A stretch of DNA of 64,000 nucleotides from Omphalotus guepiniiformis. Lineage: Eukaryota; Basidiomycota; Agaricomycetes; Agaricales; Omphalotaceae. This document shows, in pieces, positions 59,391 through 64,000 of the stretch. The notes under the pieces are model-generated. The model worked only from the letters and a program-made list of their open reading frames with translations. It was not told the origin of the DNA and did no database searches. Numbering within the stretch: position 1 is the first letter of the stretch; the number at the start of each line of letters is the position of its first letter. The translations under genes were made by a program, and so were the position numbers. The DNA is taken from NCBI GenBank assembly GCA_028554645.1, contig JAQOOI010000035.1, forward strand, positions 25,155-89,154. Reading direction: 5' to 3'.

Positions 59391-59984
59391 TGCACTACCA
59401 GTGATACACTGATCAGACACAATGAATAGAGTTCAATTACAGTTCACTGAGATTACTAAAGCGTTGTAATAGTAGCTTAATGCACAAGAATTGCTTTTCA
59501 AGTGTCTTAGATTTCTCCAGACATGTAAGGATTTACATATTGTTTGGTCCTGTTGTGTCAGGCTGCGCATGAGGCGTGAAAATGAGTGTCCACATTTTCG
59601 CGCGTGCTCTAAACACTCCAGAATGACCCTACATACATGGTAATAACTATCTACAATAGGTATTAAAGTCATTAGTATAGTCTAGGAGAAGTGGTCTGTT
59701 GTTGGTTGGTCTGGGTGTGCGTTGTTTGAGTAGACATCTCAACTGTAGCTCTAGTTATTATGTTAGGGAACAGAAGGTAAGGGTTAGTTACTCTGATCTA
59801 CAGTATGGGGGTTGGGGGCTAAGTTGTATTAATTGAGAATCTACTTAAAGAACACAATAGAGAAACTGAAGTGATAATCTATATCACAGGAAAGGGTGAT
59901 GTAAAGAGTGATGTATCAAATATCACTAGAAAATTAGGATTCACTTGGGAAAGCTTCAAGTGGAAAGAGGATGTTTTGATTACT

Positions 59985-60150
59985 GGAAATGCTTCAGTAA
60001 CCAAGTAAGGTTGGAATACTTGGAAATGCTTCAAGTAATCTAGGAGTAGTTTGAAAACTGGAAATGCTTCAGTTGTTCAAGGAGAAAGTCTGGAAATGCT
60101 TCAGATGCCTTGAGGGATATCTGGAAATACTTCAGATATTGTAGGTTCAG
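59985..60150 (+). repeat. Short interspersed motif repeats ctggaaatgcttcag
   Basis: The string ctggaaatgcttcag, or one-base variants, occurs five times with spacings of about 25-45 bp; only non-coding sequence lies between them. Confidence 0.75.
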
Positions 60151-60286
60151 TCACTGGTAATGCTTTGGCAACACTTAGAGAGTAAAAAGTACTTGAATTC
60201 ACAAGACAGATTTACAAGATGGGGATTAACAAGAAAATAACTAGACTACTGTACACTAAGTTTCTGGGGCTTTATATACTACAAAC

Positions 60287-60472
60287 CATGAGGCTAAATA
60301 TGAGGCATACAATGAGGCATGCAATGAGGCATGCAATAAGGTTGCAATGAGGTTTGCAGTGAGGCATGCCTTGAGTCTGAACATGAGGCCATTTGGACAT
60401 GAGGCTACAATGAGTCTGCCTTGAGGCCAAATATGAGGCATTTTGAACATGAGGTTGCAATGTGAGGCAGTG
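60287..60472 (-). repeat. Degenerate tandem repeat atgaggcatgca
   Basis: Roughly fifteen imperfect copies of a 10-14-bp unit based on atgaggcatgca. Open frames across it (Ala-Ser-Leu-His-like repeats on the minus strand) are a product of the repeat. Confidence 0.8.
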
Positions 60473-60567
60473 GATCATCTGAAATGACTAGTCCAATAGG
60501 TAGGTCATTTAAAATGACTAGTCTGATAGCATCCAGAATTTTGAAATTTTTCTGGCATCACTTTTTG

Positions 60568-60825
60568 CTACACTTTTGTTGACTTGTTCAATCCTCTTGT
60601 AGTCATGTCCCCTAATATATACATGAGTCTTTTACTTAACTCACTGGCTAGTACAAAAATATCATATTCCATTTGATTCAGATCATTCTGAATTTGACTG
60701 TTATACACATATGACAGCCTGGATTGTCCATCTGCAGAGTCTGCTGCAGCGCCCACTTGTGGGTTATCTGACTTTCTTTTTCCTGCTTTTGCATCAACTG
60801 GCCTGCTCAAGTTTGGAGAGTGCAC
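60568..60825 (-). other. Short unexplained open frame
   Basis: 85 codons on the minus strand (MHSPNLSRPVDAKAGKRKSD, then QIQNDLNQMEYDIFVLASEL). Composition is protein-like with a basic KAGKRK patch, but no family is recognised. It abuts the recombinase-like pseudogene that starts about 25 bp away in the opposite direction. Confidence 0.3.
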
Positions 60826-60849
60826 AAGTTGCTCTGGTATAGAAAAACT

Positions 60850-61830
60850 TGCTGGACAGAGTTGTTGAAGCTTCAGATGTAATGAAGGGTAGGGGAGGGA
60901 AGTTCACAACTCACTGTTTTAGACGTGGTGGTGCCCAATACCACTTTATGTGGGCTGAAAGGAAGTGGAGTTTGAAGGCAGTCAAGTGGTGGGGTGGTTG
61001 GTCTTCAAATGAGAATGTATGTCTGATTTGCTCATTTCTTGCTCAAAGTATTACTAACAGAAGGCTAGGTGGGAACCATTATGCGCTATCTTCTTGATGA
61101 ACTCATGGCATATGAAGAAGGATTCACAAACATTCTAATGCCTAATTGTGCTCAGGATAGACATGAGACATTCATGGGCACTCAGGATGTATCTGCTACA
61201 GTGTCCAAAAAATGACCTCATATTCTTTCAGCATAGAATGTCTTCCAAGCTTGAGAGGATTGCAAAGAAGCTGCTCACTTCACCTCTTCCCTCTCCTACT
61301 CATTCAACACAGATGCCTATTGTATATCAAAACACTGAATCTGCCATTGACTCAGGTGAGAATCATTTTCATATCATAAAATGGGTTCTAAAGTAGAATC
61401 AGTATCTGTATCTGTTTCCACTAAGCTCTGTCATCCCTACAGCAACTTCCACCTCTCCTGCTTTGTCTGCCAATCCGACCTTGCCTGCATCTCACTCTGA
61501 TCAAGTTATTCTGCATCCCTCAAGAATCCCAGCATGTCATTCACTTGATAATGTCATTTTATACTAGGAAAGAGGATGCACAGAAAAGGTCTCATGACAC
61601 CTTTAAAGGACTGGGATTCTCTGTTTGACAGAAAAAGCTATGGTTCTGCTGAAGCTGTCAAGCTTAGCAATCTCAAATTTGTGTATAATGGAGTGGGCTG
61701 TGGTATGTGGGAAGAATGATGCAAGGTTTTGAAATCTTGTTTCCTGGTCTTCATCATAAGTATACCAAGCTCTTAAAAGCTGTGTGAGGGAGGCTAGAAA
61801 GAGGTTGTGGAGAAGCAAAGTCTTGCTCAC
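60850..61830 (+). pseudogene. Tyrosine-recombinase-like transposase pseudogene (Crypton-like)
   Basis: First exon to 61016 with FTTHCFRRGGAQYHFMW and LKAVKWWGGWSSNEN; 52-bp GT-AG intron 61017-61068; second exon VGTIMRYLLDELMAYEEGF. His-x-x-Arg (HCFR), the GGW block and the following Tyr (61087) match the C-terminal catalytic boxes of tyrosine recombinases; the upstream box I Arg is missing, so the N-terminal half is gone. After a 1-nt shift near 61208 more similar sequence follows (HRMSSKLERIAKKLL), and at about 61540-61690 there is WERGCTEKGLMTPLKDWDSL, resembling the tail of such fungal proteins. Assignment is from memory of the family. Confidence 0.6.
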
Positions 61831-62219
61831 ATAAATAGTTAATAGCCTCAGATTTACTCTAGAAAGTCTACATACTATATATTTTTTATATGTTGAGCAA
61901 ATGTCAAGACAACTATCCTCTTAGTTGACTATAACATTGAAGCTTGAAGTATGTGTGTGAATATTGCAGTTTCCATATAATGTGTGTAAAGGTAGCAGCC
62001 TAATTTATGTGTAGAATTAGCAGTTTTAAAGATGGATGTAAGAAATTAGCACTTATTTAAGTGTTTTAAATTTAAATTTACACCTTCTATGTTGCAGACT
62101 ATGTGGGCTCCCTTTTTTACTATGCCTACATAATAGCTGAAAATTTAACAGAAATTTAAACAGAATTTAAAGTGCAGTATATGTTGTGAAAAGACAGTTT
62201 CATCTAAAGTGTACTTTGA

Positions 62220-62770
62220 CGACACTTAGAGATCATGTCATTTTTTGCACACTCAGTAATCACTGTCAATTTCTCCGCATAAATGAAGCATGAGGTCATA
62301 TTTTGGCACACTTAAAGTGTACTGTCACTTTCTCACAACAATGTGCATATGTGTTATTTGTTGCATACTTGAAAATATTACTGTCACTGGTAAACACAAT
62401 ACTTACAAGTGTTGTTTCACACTTAGAATGATACTGTTACTCACTTAACAGTATCAGGCTATATGTCATTTTTCACATTTGAAAACATTACTGTCACTTT
62501 GCCTACACAATGTGCATATGTGTCACTTTTGCACACATAGCCAACAACTGTTTATTGTCAAAACACAACACTCACAAGTGTCACTTTTGCACACATAGCC
62601 AACACCTGTCATTTCAAACACAATATCTACAGGTGTCATTTCCTAGACATGTTGGCTTTAACTGTCATTGTTATACACAATATACACAAGTGTCATTTTT
62701 ACACACAAAAGTGCAGCTATCACTTTTATACACATTTTTCTCACTTAAGTGTCTGTCAACAGAAAGAGAA
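62220..62770 (+). repeat. Imperfect tandem repeat field, tgtcacttttgcacaca type
   Basis: About eight to ten degenerate units of roughly 55-70 bp, each with (c)tgtcacttttgcacacat- or acacaatgtgcatatgtgtc-like blocks. AT-rich, no coding potential beyond shadows. The preceding stretch 61831-62219 is AT-rich and featureless. Confidence 0.65.
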
Positions 62771-62918
62771 CACAACACATTGAATGTGTCAAGGCCAGGA
62801 TATCTGACATTGGGATGTCTAAGGGATATATATATTTAATGTTAAATGCAACAATATAACAAGCTAGAAGAAACTTATTTCTTGAGAAGAAAACAAGAAA
62901 TGATATACAACAGCCACT

Positions 62919-63377
62919 CTACTCCTCCTCCTCATCTGTAGGCTCTAAAATCTTTTTGAGACCAGCCATTGCAACCTTCAGCTTCATTTTAGTAACAGCA
63001 TCCTCTTTTTTATCTATCAGCTGCTCCAAGCACCAGAAAAGAGTGGTTGTTGCTCTTCCTGCTCTGAGCTGAAATAGGCTTTCTGGAGTGGTCAGCCCAG
63101 AGACTGCACTGAGAGCTGAATGGAAGGCTAGAAGCTCTACTGGATGAAACTTGACATTATGAAGCTTCTTGTCTTTATATTCTGAATCTAAGTTAGCAAT
63201 AGAAGCAGACATCCTTGCCTTGGCTTGCTCAAAGTTCTGGTCTTGAGCTGCAATCTTCTTTACAAAGAGCTCAGTAAAGGCAGTGAGAGAAAGACAATCA
63301 CAGTCCAGATGTCCTCTGTAGGAGTTGATTTTCTTTCCTCTAGTTTCTCCATGAGGACAGGCATCTCTTTCTTCCAC
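62919..63377 (-). CDS. Unknown protein, partial gene model
   Basis: An open frame of about 150 codons with protein-like composition: EERDACPHGETRGKKINSYR, LSLTAFTELFVKKIAAQDQN, HPVELLAFHSALSAVSGLTT and the acidic end LEPTDEEEE. Upstream (63450-63560) another coding-looking stretch (EGKHVQFSPKLRHKAKGKHL) ends at a GT donor, with a 3' acceptor near 63378, but the frames I tried do not join cleanly. Cys/His spacing CPHG...DCDC could bind a metal. No family recognised. It may belong to element F or be a host gene. Confidence 0.45.
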   Translation of the reverse strand: MEERDACPHGETRGKKINSYRGHLDCDCLSLTAFTELFVKKIAAQDQNFEQAKARMSASIANLDSEYKDKKLHNVKFHPVELLAFHSALSAVSGLTTPESLFQLRAGRATTTLFWCLEQLIDKKEDAVTKMKLKVAMAGLKKILEPTDEEEE

Positions 63378-63590
63378 CCTGTTAAACCAGTTGCTATAAG
63401 GTAACTTTTATGTCATTCATAAGAACACCTTACCTTGAGCAAGAAAATTAAGGAAGCCACCTCTGGTTCCTTGCTCAAGATGTTTCCCCTTTGCTTTGTG
63501 TCTGAGCTTTGGGGAAAACTGGACATGCTTGCCCTCAGCCTCATCAAAGATGAGGACTTTCAAAGTTCAAATAAATACTGGAAAAATAAT

Positions 63591-64000
63591 GACTAGCAAA
63601 TAAATGCTTACCTGGTCTGCTTGTAGATAGATCCAACTCATTCTTCTTATCTTCATCATGTGTCTAGAGCAAAAAAGCAAAAGATATTACATGTCAAGTA
63701 GGTATCAGAGAGTCAAAAATACTCATATCCAAGTGATCAGTAAGCCATTTGTGTAATTGGACAATATGGGAACCATCATTCTCCATGCTAGGCCAGAAGA
63801 CTTTGGAGGGCTCAACCTCTAACATCTGGCAACCCATCTTTCCCAGTGTAATAATCTAGTACAGCTAGTGCTTTCAGTTCTTGCAGCCTAGGTAGGATCC
63901 TCGAGGGCTCCACTAAGAAGCTTCAGACCCTCTTCCATCACAATGCCTGTTCTTTCTTCCTCCATGGCCTCCATGGATTTTCTAATTAAGACCATAAGGC
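63591..64000. other. Right edge of window, unresolved
   Basis: 410 bp with short minus-strand coding-like pieces (for example around 63735-63830 and 63880-63990), possibly 5' exons of the gene at 62919. Not long enough to annotate. Confidence 0.3.

Larger units (their letters stand above)
58021..64000. mobile_element. Element F, left end and body; right end outside the window
   Basis: Begins TGTTGCGACTAAAAGTGG exactly where the E reverse transcriptase breaks off. Its first 330 bp match the start of the 1845-bp insertion in element A. The body holds a degenerate minus-strand coding region (58315-59390), low-complexity repeats, a tyrosine-recombinase-like pseudogene on the plus strand (60850-61830), a repeat field and another minus-strand frame (62919-63377). 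Whether all of this is one element cannot be shown without the right end. Confidence 0.5.

Noticed and set aside
62510..62839. 109-codon plus-strand frame rich in His and Thr
   Set aside because: Translation of the imperfect tandem repeat field; no independent protein signal.

Overview
The window is nuclear DNA of a filamentous fungus, most likely a basidiomycete (Agaricomycetes-like). It has intron-rich genes with introns of about 46-70 bp, universal eukaryotic genes (fibrillarin, an AGC kinase, a PP2A-type phosphatase, a Cid1-type nucleotidyltransferase) and large Ty3/gypsy retrotransposons. No bacterial features, CRISPR arrays, rRNA or tRNA genes were recognised.

Layout. 1-11.5 kb is a compact gene island with six genes: fibrillarin (-), a Cys-rich protein (+), an unknown protein (-), a non-canonical poly(A)/uridylyl transferase (+), a Ypk1/Gad8 kinase (+) and a Sit4/PP6 phosphatase (-). 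Exon chains were rebuilt by hand, and every chain gives a whole number of codons. From 11.5 kb to the end it is a nest of mobile elements: a Tc1/mariner-type MITE; an old, nonsense-riddled gypsy copy (D, 12-28 kb) interrupted by a chromovirus (A, 14767-25083) and by a 1.3-kb foldback element; a very large gypsy element (C, 28331-53399, minus strand) that contains a second chromovirus (B, 38510-48513), which in turn holds a solo LTR of family C; a degenerate gypsy copy (E, about 53.4-58.0 kb); and a partly seen element (F, from 58021) with a tyrosine-recombinase-like pseudogene. Target-site duplications found at both ends fix the nesting: GATGG for A, ATATC for B, GCGT for C, CCGG for the solo LTR and CCGG for the short F-family copy inside A.

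Most interesting system. Both retrotransposon lineages (A/B and C) carry spliced accessory genes between pol and the 3' LTR, transcribed antisense to gag-pol. The A/B gene encodes a 462-residue protein with a perfect Zn(II)2Cys6 cluster, a PKKKRK nuclear signal and a coiled coil; it is intact in B and broken by a 1-nt deletion in A. C carries two such genes, one with a variant Cys6 cluster and one fully open over six exons. The A/B LTRs are rich in CCG/CGG triplets, the usual half-site of this protein class, so a self-encoded regulator is plausible. The A/B family also has the layout of a self-primed (Tf1/sushi-like) element: ten bases 34 bp downstream of the LTR TATA box are exactly complementary to ten bases just after the 5' LTR. 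Element C instead has a conventional tRNA-type primer site, a stop/restart junction between gag and ORF2, and a consensus -1 slippery heptamer between protease and pol.
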